The position numbers and the translations under genes are program-made. Below, one piece after another: positions 1 through 7,371 of a DNA stretch of 64,000 nt; the first letter of the stretch is position 1; every line of letters starts with the position of its first letter. The DNA comes from Burkholderiales bacterium. Lineage in GTDB: Bacteria; Pseudomonadota; Gammaproteobacteria; Burkholderiales; Burkholderiaceae_C. Location: assembly GCA_021414305.1 (NCBI GenBank), contig JAIOOS010000001.1, positions 74,694 to 138,693 of the forward strand, given 5' to 3'. The notes beneath the pieces are model-generated. The model ran no database searches. It had not been told where the DNA came from and saw nothing but the letters and a program-made list of their open reading frames with translations.

Positions 1-238
1 AGCCCTCGCCGACAGCATCCAGGCGGTCCGCCTGGCGAGCAGCAATCCCGACGTCGTCGTGCTGGTCGGCGGCCCCCTCTTCGGCGAACGCCCGGAATAC
101 GTGCAACAGGTCGGCGCCGACGGCATGACAATACATGGACGTGACGCGCCCTCGCTGGCAGAGCGCCTGATCGCCGAAAGCTCGACGAATCGCCCCGCCC
201 GGCGGGTCGACGTGCCGCCCGATCCACCCCATCGGTGA
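1..238 (+). CDS. ppaA: AerR/PpaA-type photosynthesis regulator, C-terminal part (partial)
   Basis: Only the last 78 codons are in the window, ending at TGA 236-238. The fragment reads as the end of a cobalamin-binding (B12-binding) domain: a hydrophobic strand followed by VGGPLFGERPEY, then VGADG and a closing helix. In purple bacteria a B12-binding AerR/PpaA protein is encoded directly before ppsR/crtJ and antagonises that repressor in response to light and oxygen. The next gene here is ppsR, whose GTG start overlaps this stop codon, which supports the assignment and suggests translational coupling. The upstream part, including any His ligand for cobalamin, lies outside the window, so function rests on context plus this short segment. 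Confidence 0.75.
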   Translation, partial: ALADSIQAVRLASSNPDVVVLVGGPLFGERPEYVQQVGADGMTIHGRDAPSLAERLIAESSTNRPARRVDVPPDPPHR

Positions 239-1749
239 TCGCCGCCTTGCGAGGCGTCGGTCTCGAAGACCGTGAACGAGAACGCGATGCCCACGCAAGA
301 CCGGATGGCCGGCGCATGAGAGAGTTCGAATCGCCGGCGCGCTCGCTCGGCGACCTCGATGCCGACGTCGCCGGCCGGCTGATCGCCGCCGCCGCCGACG
401 TGGCGTTGATCATCGACGACAAGGGTGTCATCCGCGATCTCGCGTTCGGCAGCGAGGAGCTGCTGCGCGAGGGCTACTACGACTGGCTCGGCAAGCCCTG
501 GGCCGAAACCGTGACGGTCGAGAGCCGGCCCAAGGTGGCCGGCCTGCTGCGCGACTCGCGCGCCAATGCGGCGCCGCGCTGGCGCCACATCAACCACCCT
601 TCGGCCGAAGGCACCGACCTGCCGATGTCGTACGCGGCCATCGCCCTGCCTTCGGCCGGCCGCAGCAAGGCGGTCGGCCGGGCGATCGTGTTCGGTCGCG
701 ACCTGCGCGCCAACGCGGCCCTGCAGCAGCGGCTGGTCAGCGCCCAGCAGGCGATGGAGCGCGACTACTGGCGGCTGCGCCACATGGAGACGCGCTACCG
801 CTCGCTGTTCCAGGTCGCGGCCGAGGCGGTGCTGATCGTCGATGCGGCCAGCGGCCGCCTCGACGAAGCCAATCCGGCCGCTGCCGCCCTGTTCGGCGCC
901 GACGCGTCGCGTCCCGGATCGGTGCTGGCCGAGAGCTTCGACGCGCCGGGCCGCAGCGGCGTGCAGGCCCTGCTGGCGCGCGTCAATGCCAGCGGCAAGG
1001 CCGAGAGCCTGGTCGCCCGGCTGGCATCGAGCGCCGTCGACCTGCGCGTGTCGGCTTCGCTGTTCCGTCAGGAGAAGACGACCCATCTGCTGGTGCGCGT
1101 CGCGCCTGCCGAGGGCGTGGTCGCCGGGGCCGAGGCCCATGCCCAGAGCGCCCTGCTCAAGCTGATCCAGGCCGCGCCCGACGCCTTCGTTGTCACCGAT
1201 CTCGAGGGCACCATCATCAGCGCCAACCGCGCCTTCGTCGAGCTGGCGCAGCTCGCCACCGAAGCGCAGGTGCGCGGCCAGTCGCTCGAGCAATGGCTCG
1301 GCCGAACCGGCGTCGACCTGAACGTGCTCATCTCCAACCTGCGCCAGCGCGGCTCGGTGCGGATGTTCGCGACCGTGATGCGCGGCGAGTACGGCATGAC
1401 CAGCGAGGTCGAGATCTCCGGCGTCGCCGTCACCGAGGGCGAACTGCCGTGCATGGGCTTCACCATCCGCGACGTGAGCCGGCGCCTCGCCGGCGAGCCG
1501 CGCGCCGGACGCGAGATGCCGCACTCGGTGGGGCAGATGACCGAGCTGGTCGGCCGCGTGCCGCTGAAGGACATCGTTCGTGACACCACCGACCTGATCG
1601 AGCAGCTCTGCATCGAGGCAGCTCTCGAGCTGACCCGGGACAACCGGGCCTCGGCCGCGGAAATGCTCGGCCTCTCGCGGCAGAGCCTGTACGTGAAGCT
1701 GCGCCGCTTCAACATCGGCGACCTCACCGCGGCGCCGACCGAAGAGTAG
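235..1749 (+). CDS. ppsR: PpsR/CrtJ transcriptional regulator of photosynthesis genes
   Basis: This is the redox- and light-responsive regulator of bacteriochlorophyll, carotenoid and antenna genes. As numbered from GTG 235 it has an N-terminal PAS-like domain (about 45-155), a glutamine-containing helix (about 156-185), PAS1 (about 187-290), PAS2 (about 305-418) and a Fis-type helix-turn-helix (about 460-496, with the SRQSLYVKLRRF recognition segment). Length fits the family (about 465-500 aa). The start is uncertain: GTG 235 overlaps the ppaA stop, but ATG 316 (residue 28) begins the conserved core and may be the true start. Only two cysteines are present. Cys459, just before the helix-turn-helix, matches the conserved redox cysteine; the partner cysteine known upstream of PAS2 in Rhodobacter has no counterpart. 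Confidence 0.93.
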   Translation: MIAALRGVGLEDRERERDAHARPDGRRMREFESPARSLGDLDADVAGRLIAAAADVALIIDDKGVIRDLAFGSEELLREGYYDWLGKPWAETVTVESRPKVAGLLRDSRANAAPRWRHINHPSAEGTDLPMSYAAIALPSAGRSKAVGRAIVFGRDLRANAALQQRLVSAQQAMERDYWRLRHMETRYRSLFQVAAEAVLIVDAASGRLDEANPAAAALFGADASRPGSVLAESFDAPGRSGVQALLARVNASGKAESLVARLASSAVDLRVSASLFRQEKTTHLLVRVAPAEGVVAGAEAHAQSALLKLIQAAPDAFVVTDLEGTIISANRAFVELAQLATEAQVRGQSLEQWLGRTGVDLNVLISNLRQRGSVRMFATVMRGEYGMTSEVEISGVAVTEGELPCMGFTIRDVSRRLAGEPRAGREMPHSVGQMTELVGRVPLKDIVRDTTDLIEQLCIEAALELTRDNRASAAEMLGLSRQSLYVKLRRFNIGDLTAAPTEE

Positions 1750-1786
1750 GCGTTTCGGCCGCCGCCTCGGGCCTCCGTGGCAGCAC

Positions 1787-1838
1787 TCAGGTGTAAGTCT
1801 GAGTTGACGCTTGTCATGTCAGGTGTAAACATGAGCGC
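1787..1838 (+). promoter_or_regulatory. Putative bchG promoter with direct repeats and PpsR-like site
   Basis: The 89-base gap between ppsR and bchG holds TCAGGTGTAA twice (1787-1796 and 1819-1828, 32 bases apart). TGT-N12-ACG at 1792-1809 is one base off the PpsR/CrtJ consensus TGT-N12-ACA. An inverted repeat TTGAC-N4-GTCAT (1804-1817) resembles an FNR-type box. A sigma70-like promoter TTGACG (1804-1809)-N16-TAAACA (1826-1831) would start RNA at about 1838, right at the bchG start codon. Binding by PpsR is inference. Confidence 0.4.
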
Positions 1839-2711
1839 ATGGCCAGGCCCGCACTGTCCGCCGTCGCGGAATTGCTCAAGCCCATCACGTGGTTTCCGCC
1901 GATGTGGGCGTTCGTCTGCGGCGTCATCGCCTCCGGCGTTTCGGCCGAGGGCCGCTGGCCGCTGATCGTGGTCGGCGTCGCGCTCGCCGGTCCGCTGGTC
2001 TGCGCCAGCAGCCAGGCGGTCAACGACTGGTTCGATCGCCACGTCGACGCCATCAACGAGCCGCACCGGCCGATTCCCTCCGGCCGCATGCCGGGACGCT
2101 GGGGCCTCTACATCGCCATCCTGTGGACCTTGCTGTCGCTGGGGGTGGCCTCGTTCCTCGGCGTCTGGGGCTTCGCCGCCGGCGCGGTCGGCCTGCTCCT
2201 CGCCTGGGCCTACAGCGCCCCGCCTCTGCGCCTGAAGCGCAACGGCTGGTGGGGCAACGCCGCCTGCGGCCTGTGCTACGAGGGGCTGGCCTGGCTGACC
2301 GGCGCGGCCGTGATGGCCGGCGGGGCGATGCCCGAGCTGCGCTCGTTCGCGCTGGCGCTGCTCTACAGCGTGGCGGCGCACGGGATCATGACGCTGAACG
2401 ACTTCAAGGCGGTCGAAGGCGATCGGCAGATGGGCATCGGCTCGCTGCCGGTGCGCCTTGGCGTCGACCCGGCGGCGCGGGTGGCCTGCGCGGTCATGCT
2501 CGCGCCGCAGTTGCTGGTGGTCGGCCTGCTCGTCAGCTGGCAGCAGCCCGTGCACGCGGCCGCGGTCGCCGGGCTGATCGTCGCCCAGCTGTTCCTGATG
2601 CGCAGGTTCCTGCGCGAGCCGACCTTGCGCGCCGTCTGGTACAGCGGCTTCGGCGTGCCGCTGCTCGTGATCGGCATGATGGTCAGCGCCTTCGGATTGC
2701 GTTCCGCATGA
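1839..2711 (+). CDS. bchG: Bacteriochlorophyll a synthase (geranylgeranyl transferase)
   Basis: BchG attaches the geranylgeranyl tail from geranylgeranyl diphosphate to bacteriochlorophyllide a in the membrane, the penultimate stage of the pathway. The 290-aa protein is a polytopic UbiA-superfamily prenyltransferase. The first aspartate-rich motif is NDWFDRHVDAINEPHRPIPS (about residues 65-84) and a second acidic loop, TLNDFKAVEGDRQMG, lies around 185-200. The start at ATG 1839 gives the family-typical beginning (MARPALSAVAELLKPITWFP). A -10-like hexamer lies only 7 bases upstream, so the mRNA may be leaderless. The stop overlaps the bchP start (ATGA), indicating coupled expression with the reductase that saturates the tail. 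Confidence 0.96.
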   Translation: MARPALSAVAELLKPITWFPPMWAFVCGVIASGVSAEGRWPLIVVGVALAGPLVCASSQAVNDWFDRHVDAINEPHRPIPSGRMPGRWGLYIAILWTLLSLGVASFLGVWGFAAGAVGLLLAWAYSAPPLRLKRNGWWGNAACGLCYEGLAWLTGAAVMAGGAMPELRSFALALLYSVAAHGIMTLNDFKAVEGDRQMGIGSLPVRLGVDPAARVACAVMLAPQLLVVGLLVSWQQPVHAAAVAGLIVAQLFLMRRFLREPTLRAVWYSGFGVPLLVIGMMVSAFGLRSA

Positions 2712-3949
2712 ACAACACTCCTTCGCCTTCGCACGCGCCTGGCGGCATCGAGACCTTCGACGTCGTCGTCATCGGCGGCGGCCCGGCCGGCGCGACCGCC
2801 GCCGACGACCTGGCCCGGCGCGGCCGTTCGGTCCTGCTGCTCGACCGCGCAGGCAGGGTCAAGCCCTGCGGCGGGGCGATCCCGCCGCGGCTGATCAAGG
2901 ACTTCGCGATTCCCGATGCGCTGCTGGTCGCGCGCGCGACCTCGGCGCGAATGATCTCGCCGGCCGACGTGAAGGTCGACATCCCGATCGAGAACGGCTT
3001 CGTCGGCATGGTCGATCGCGCCGCGTTCGACGAGTGGCTGCGCGAGCGGGCGCGCGAGCACGGCGCGGCCCGTCGCGTCGGCAGCTTCAAGTCGTTCGCC
3101 GTCGACGCCGACGGCGCCACGCTGGTCCACTACCTCGGCCGGGATAGCGAACGCAAGGGCGGCGAGGGCGTCGCCGCCTGCGTGCGCGCGCGCTCGGTGA
3201 TCGGCGCCGACGGCGCCCGCTCCCTCGTCGCGAAGGAAGCCAAGGTGCCGAAGGCCGAGCGCACGCGCTACGTCTTCGCCTATCACGAGATCGTGCGCGC
3301 GCCAGCGATCAAGCCCGCCGGCTACGACGGCTCGCGCTGCGACGTCGTGTACCGCGGCAGGCTGTCGCCCGACTTCTACGGCTGGGTCTTCCCGCACGGC
3401 GACACCCTCTCCATAGGCACCGGCAGCGCCGACCGCGGCTTCTCGCTGCGCGGGGCGGTGGCGGAGCTGCGCGATGCCGCGCAGCTCGGCGGCACCGAGA
3501 CGCTGCGCCGCGAGGGCGCGCCGATCCCGATGAAGCCGCTGCCGCGCTGGGACAACGGCCGCGATACGGTGCTCGCCGGCGACGCCGCCGGCGTCGTTGC
3601 GCCGGCATCGGGCGAGGGCATCTACTACGCGATGGCAGGCGGCCGGCTCGCCGCCGATGCGGTCGAGGCTTTCCTGCAGAGCGGCGACGCGCGCTCGCTC
3701 GCCCTGGCCCGCAAGCGCTTCATGAAGGCGCACGGCAAGGTGTTCTGGGTGCTCGGCATCATGCAGCGCTTCTGGTATTCGTCGGACCGCAGGCGCGAGC
3801 GATTCGTCAGCATCTGCAAGGACAAGGACGTGCAGCAGCTCACCTTCGACGCCTACATGAACAAGGAGCTGGTGCGCAAGCGGCCGATGGCGCACGTGCG
3901 CATCTTCTTCAAGGACATGGCGCACCTCTTCGGCCTGGCGCGTGTCTGA
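2708..3949 (+). CDS. bchP: Geranylgeranyl diphosphate/bacteriochlorophyll reductase
   Basis: BchP is an FAD-dependent reductase that reduces the geranylgeranyl chain of bacteriochlorophyll to phytyl using NADPH. The 413-aa protein begins with a dinucleotide-binding fold, VVVIGGGPAGATAADDL (about residues 17-33), has PCGGAIPP shortly after, and carries the second FAD motif GDAAGVVAPASGEGI (about residues 293-307), as expected for geranylgeranyl reductases. ATG 2708 overlaps the bchG stop in the ATGA arrangement. The reading frame stays open far upstream through bchG, but the family N-terminus starts at 2708, so the longer version is rejected. The 3' end overlaps tspO by 8 bases. Confidence 0.95.
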   Translation: MNNTPSPSHAPGGIETFDVVVIGGGPAGATAADDLARRGRSVLLLDRAGRVKPCGGAIPPRLIKDFAIPDALLVARATSARMISPADVKVDIPIENGFVGMVDRAAFDEWLRERAREHGAARRVGSFKSFAVDADGATLVHYLGRDSERKGGEGVAACVRARSVIGADGARSLVAKEAKVPKAERTRYVFAYHEIVRAPAIKPAGYDGSRCDVVYRGRLSPDFYGWVFPHGDTLSIGTGSADRGFSLRGAVAELRDAAQLGGTETLRREGAPIPMKPLPRWDNGRDTVLAGDAAGVVAPASGEGIYYAMAGGRLAADAVEAFLQSGDARSLALARKRFMKAHGKVFWVLGIMQRFWYSSDRRRERFVSICKDKDVQQLTFDAYMNKELVRKRPMAHVRIFFKDMAHLFGLARV

Positions 3950-4457
3950 CGGCGCGGTCTCGCGCCGCGCGGCGCGAACCCCGCGCTGGAAGGCAGTCGT
4001 GGCCGCGGCGAGCGCGGCCATCGCGGTCGCGGTGCTCGGCGGCCTCTCGACCGACATCGGCCCGTGGTACCGCTCGCTCGTCGAGCCGCCGTGGAAGCCG
4101 CCCGATGCGCTGTTCGGGCCGGCCTGGACGTTGATCTATGCCTGCGCCGCCGTGGCCGGGGTGAAGGCCTGGCAACGCGCCGAGAGCCGCGCCTGGCGCG
4201 AGTGGATGCTCGGCCTGTTCGCCCTGAACGCCTTCATCAACGTCACCTGGAGCCTGCTCTTCTTTCGCCTGCGCCGGCCCGACTGGGCGCTCGCCGAGGT
4301 CGGGCTGCTCTGGCTGAGCATCCTGGTCCTGCTGCTGTTTCTCGGCCGGGTGTCGCGGACCAGCGCCTGGCTGCTCGTTCCCTACCTGGCCTGGGTGGCT
4401 TTCGCGGCGGCGCTGAACTTCGCCGTGGTCCGCCTGAACGGCCCGTTCGGATCCTGA
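3942..4457 (+). CDS. tspO: TspO/MBR family tryptophan-rich sensory protein
   Basis: TspO is a five-helix membrane protein that binds porphyrins. In Rhodobacter it tunes photosynthesis gene expression in response to oxygen, probably by affecting tetrapyrrole efflux or degradation. The 171-aa product has the family signatures WYRSLVEPPWKPPDALFGPAW (split here as WYRSL and PPWKPP..FGPAWT), then WRxWMLGLFALNAFINVTWS and the late LAWVAFAAALNFAVVRLN helix. It starts at GTG 3942 inside the end of bchP, which puts it in the same transcript as bchG-bchP. This location in the photosynthesis cluster fits the known role. There is a short basic N-terminal extension before the first helix. Confidence 0.93.
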   Translation: MSDGAVSRRAARTPRWKAVVAAASAAIAVAVLGGLSTDIGPWYRSLVEPPWKPPDALFGPAWTLIYACAAVAGVKAWQRAESRAWREWMLGLFALNAFINVTWSLLFFRLRRPDWALAEVGLLWLSILVLLLFLGRVSRTSAWLLVPYLAWVAFAAALNFAVVRLNGPFGS

Positions 4458-4463
4458 GCCGCC

Positions 4464-4733
4464 GTGGCCGCTTGGCTGTCAGCGACGAGCATCGTCGACG
4501 CGGTGATCGCGATCACCCTGCTCGAGGCGGCGGGCCTGATCGCCTACCGCTGGCGTACCGGCCGTGGCTTGGGCGCGGCGGTGCTCCTCGCCAACCTGGG
4601 AGCCGGTCTCTTTCTCATGTTCGGCCTCCGGGTCGTCCTGGGCGGAGCGGTCTGGCCCTGGCTGCCTGTGTGCCTTGCGGGCGCCGGCCTTGCGCATCTG
4701 CTGGATCTGCGCCTGCGCTGGAATCGACCCTGA
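4464..4733 (+). CDS. Small membrane protein at the end of the photosynthesis operon
   Basis: An 89-aa protein with three predicted transmembrane stretches (about residues 8-28, 36-56 and 62-82) and basic loops. It starts at GTG 4464, only six bases after the tspO stop, so it is probably the last gene of the bchG-bchP-tspO transcript. I do not recognise a family. A role linked to TspO or pigment synthesis is possible from position alone. The next gene runs on the opposite strand, so the transcript ends near 4740. Confidence 0.7.
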   Translation: MAAWLSATSIVDAVIAITLLEAAGLIAYRWRTGRGLGAAVLLANLGAGLFLMFGLRVVLGGAVWPWLPVCLAGAGLAHLLDLRLRWNRP

Positions 4734-4767
4734 GACCGGCGATCCGCGATGTCGAAGCCATCCTCGG

Positions 4768-6135
4768 TCAGGACGGCGCCTGCAGCTCGACCGTGTCGCG
4801 GTACTCCGGGACGCTGCACGGCCAGCGGTGGCGCTCTTCGATCGCCTGGCGCAACGAGTCCGCCGCGACGGGCTCCCCGTGGGTCACGAAGACGCGCTGC
4901 GGCGCGGCCGGCAGGGCGCCGATCCAGGCCAGCAGCTCGTTGCGGTCGGCATGCGCCGAGAGTGCGCCCAGGCTCGCCACCTCGGCCCGGATCGGCACGT
5001 ACTGGCCGTGGATCTTGACCTGGGGTGCGCCGCCGACGATTGCCGCGCCCCGCGTACCCGCCGCCTGGTAGCCGGCGAACATCAGCGTGTTTCGGCGATC
5101 GGGGGCGAACGCCGCGATGTGATGCAGGACGCGGCCACCGCTGGCCATGCCGCTCGCCGAAATGATGACCGCCGGCATGCGCAGGTCGTTCAGCCGCTTC
5201 GACTCCTCGACCGTGGTGACGACCCGGGCGAAGCCGTTCAGGGCGCGGCACTCCTCGGCGGTGAGCCGATGCTCGGCGCGGTGCTCGTCGTAGATGCGGG
5301 TCGCGCCCGCCGCCATGGGGCTGTTGAGGAACACCGGCAGGTTCGGGATGCGGTTCGCCTGCTGCAGCACGTGCAGCACGTGGAGCAATGCCTGCGCGCG
5401 GCCGACGGCGAAGGCTGGAACGACGACCACGCCGCCGCGGGCCGCGGTCCGGTTGACGATTTCGGCGACGACGGTGAACGGGTCGATCGCCTCGTGCACG
5501 CGATCGCCATACGTGGATTCGACGACCACGGTGTCGGCGGCTTCGGGTGGCGCCGGCGGCGGCATGAGCAGGTCGTGATCGCGCCCCAGGTCGCCCGAGA
5601 AAAGGATCGAGCCGCCGTCCCATGCGATCCGCGCCGTCGCCGCACCGAGCAGGTGGCCAGCGCGCCGAAGCGTGACGTGTACGCCCGGGATCGGCTCGAA
5701 CGCCTGGTCGAAAGCCTGGTGGCGAAAGCGCTTCAGCGCCAGTTCGGCATCGGCTTCGGTATAGAGCGGTAGCGCGGGAGCGTGCCTGGACCAGCCTTGC
5801 CGGTTGGCGTGGTCTGCCTCTTCTTCGAGCAGTCGCCCGGAATCGGGCAGGAGGAGCCGGCAAAGGTCATGCGATGGCGCGGTGCAATGGACGCGTCCGC
5901 CGAAACCGCCCTGAACGAGGCGAGGCAGGTAGCCGCTGTGGTCGAGGTGCGCGTGCGTGAGGACGACGGCGTCCACCGACCCGGGCGGTACCGGAAAGGC
6001 GTCCCAGTTGCGCAGCCGCAGCTGCTTCAATCCCTGGAACAGGCCGCAGTCCAGAAGGAGGCGCCCGCCGAGGTGCTCGAGCAGGTACTTCGATCCGGTG
6101 ACCGTGCCGGTGCCGCCGAGGAAGGTGAGCCGCAT
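4768..6135 (-). CDS. Beta-CASP/metallo-beta-lactamase fold RNase-like protein
   Basis: A 455-aa metal-dependent hydrolase of the kind that processes RNA (RMMBL/CPSF73-like bacterial group). Visible motifs are THAHLDHSGYLP (zinc motif 2, about residues 58-69), RAGHLLGAA (motif 3 region), LFSGDLGRDHD (motif 4), the beta-CASP segment VVESTYGDR, SASGMASGGRVLHH and the closing LSAHADRNEL plus FVTHGEP. The start at GTG/ATG position 6135 gives MRLTFLGGTGTVTGSKYLL, the usual N-terminus. It lies 8 bases downstream of the signalling-like gene at 6144-7268 and is probably cotranscribed with it. The RNA substrate cannot be told from sequence. Confidence 0.88.
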   Translation of the reverse strand: MRLTFLGGTGTVTGSKYLLEHLGGRLLLDCGLFQGLKQLRLRNWDAFPVPPGSVDAVVLTHAHLDHSGYLPRLVQGGFGGRVHCTAPSHDLCRLLLPDSGRLLEEEADHANRQGWSRHAPALPLYTEADAELALKRFRHQAFDQAFEPIPGVHVTLRRAGHLLGAATARIAWDGGSILFSGDLGRDHDLLMPPPAPPEAADTVVVESTYGDRVHEAIDPFTVVAEIVNRTAARGGVVVVPAFAVGRAQALLHVLHVLQQANRIPNLPVFLNSPMAAGATRIYDEHRAEHRLTAEECRALNGFARVVTTVEESKRLNDLRMPAVIISASGMASGGRVLHHIAAFAPDRRNTLMFAGYQAAGTRGAAIVGGAPQVKIHGQYVPIRAEVASLGALSAHADRNELLAWIGALPAAPQRVFVTHGEPVAADSLRQAIEERHRWPCSVPEYRDTVELQAPS

Positions 6136-6143
6136 GAGGACGC

Positions 6144-7268
6144 TCAGGCCGCCTGCCAGGCCGCGTCGAGTTCCTGCGACATGGCCCGGGCGAGCGTGCG
6201 TTCCATGTCGTGCCGGCCGACGCGCGCCGGGCTGTCGGTGCCCGGCGCCGAGAACGCGAACGCATCGTCGTCGTCGACCAGCTCGATCACGCGCAGCCTG
6301 GGCTGCAGTGCGCGAATCTCCGCCAGCAGCGCCTCGCATCCGGGCTCGCCCGCGGGGATGCCGGTGACGACGGCATCCGGCGCCGCATCCTTCACCGCGG
6401 CGCGCGCGGCGTCGAGGTTGGTGACCGCATCGATCCAGAGGCCGGCCTCGCGGAGCAGCCGGTGCGCCCGGACCCGAAAGATGTCCTGCGGCTCGAGCAG
6501 CAGCACGCGGCGGCCCGCGGCGTTCGCCGTGCGCGTCAGCGCGTCGACCGTGGAGGTGCCGGCAGTCTCCGGCGTCGCGTCGGTGGCCGGAAAGGCGAGC
6601 GAGAGGGTGACCGTGTCGGCGACCGCGAGCCGGTGCGGCGTGAGGCCGATGGCGCGGGCGAGCTGCACGAACAGCAGCCAGTGGATCTCCTCGAAGTCTT
6701 CCTCGGAAGCCGCCTTCGGCACCGGGCTCGCGCGCACCACCCTCAGGACCAGCGCCGGCTGCGGCGGAATGCCGTGCGGGCCGGTGGCGATCTCGATCGA
6801 CGAGCCGATGCTCATCGCGTACTCGATGCCCAGGTCGAGCAGCTGGGCGAGCGCCGGCGCGTTGACGTCGAGCTCGAACGGCGCGGCCGGCCCGCTCAGC
6901 GCGATCGCCTGGGCACGCGCGGCCCGCGACCATTCGGCCAGCGCGTTGCGGCTGGCGGCGGCCAGATCGACGTGCTCGTGCGTCAGCGGCACGTCGCCGC
7001 CCAGCACCCGCGCCAGCTCCTGGATCTGCAAGCCGAGCTGCTCGAGGCGGGCGATCTCGGCGAGCGCCGCGTCGAGCGCCGGCTGCGCGTCCGGCCCGAG
7101 CGGACCGAGCGCCCGGAGCGAGCCGTGCAGCCCCGCGAGCGAGCCCGCGAAGCTCTCGCCCACCCGGGCCAGCACGGCGGCGGGCACCTTGATCGGCACC
7201 ATTCGCGCGGTGCTCGCCGGCGCCGGGGTCGTGCGGATGGCGGTATCGGGATGGCGGGCGTCGTACAT
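6144..7268 (-). CDS. Degenerate two-component-like protein (pseudo-receiver at C-terminus)
   Basis: A 374-aa soluble protein. Residues about 60-240 resemble a reduced histidine-kinase dimerisation/ATPase arrangement without clear N, G1 or G2 boxes. Residues about 252-365 have the alternating strand-helix pattern of a response-regulator receiver (GRRVLLLEPQD to LRVIELVDDDDAF). The receiver lacks the phospho-acceptor aspartate: the expected position reads VVTGIPAG, and the acidic pair at the start is reduced to EPQD. The product may therefore act by protein contact and not by phosphotransfer. It lies between a GspE-like ATPase and a beta-CASP protein on the same strand. An internal ATG 22 codons in could be the true start. 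Confidence 0.6.
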   Translation of the reverse strand: MYDARHPDTAIRTTPAPASTARMVPIKVPAAVLARVGESFAGSLAGLHGSLRALGPLGPDAQPALDAALAEIARLEQLGLQIQELARVLGGDVPLTHEHVDLAAASRNALAEWSRAARAQAIALSGPAAPFELDVNAPALAQLLDLGIEYAMSIGSSIEIATGPHGIPPQPALVLRVVRASPVPKAASEEDFEEIHWLLFVQLARAIGLTPHRLAVADTVTLSLAFPATDATPETAGTSTVDALTRTANAAGRRVLLLEPQDIFRVRAHRLLREAGLWIDAVTNLDAARAAVKDAAPDAVVTGIPAGEPGCEALLAEIRALQPRLRVIELVDDDDAFAFSAPGTDSPARVGRHDMERTLARAMSQELDAAWQAA

Positions 7269-7371
7269 GCGGTGCGGGTCGTTCGGGTCGCGGGCACGGT
7301 GCCCGACGACGGATTGAACCCGGCACGGGCGCGCGCCCGCATGATCTAGCGCAAGCCGGCGCTCGTCGAAG

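Noticed and set aside
1889-2707. N-terminal extension that would fuse about 270 residues to BchP
   Set aside because: The added part is a frame-shifted reading of bchG; the BchP N-terminus begins at ATG 2708.
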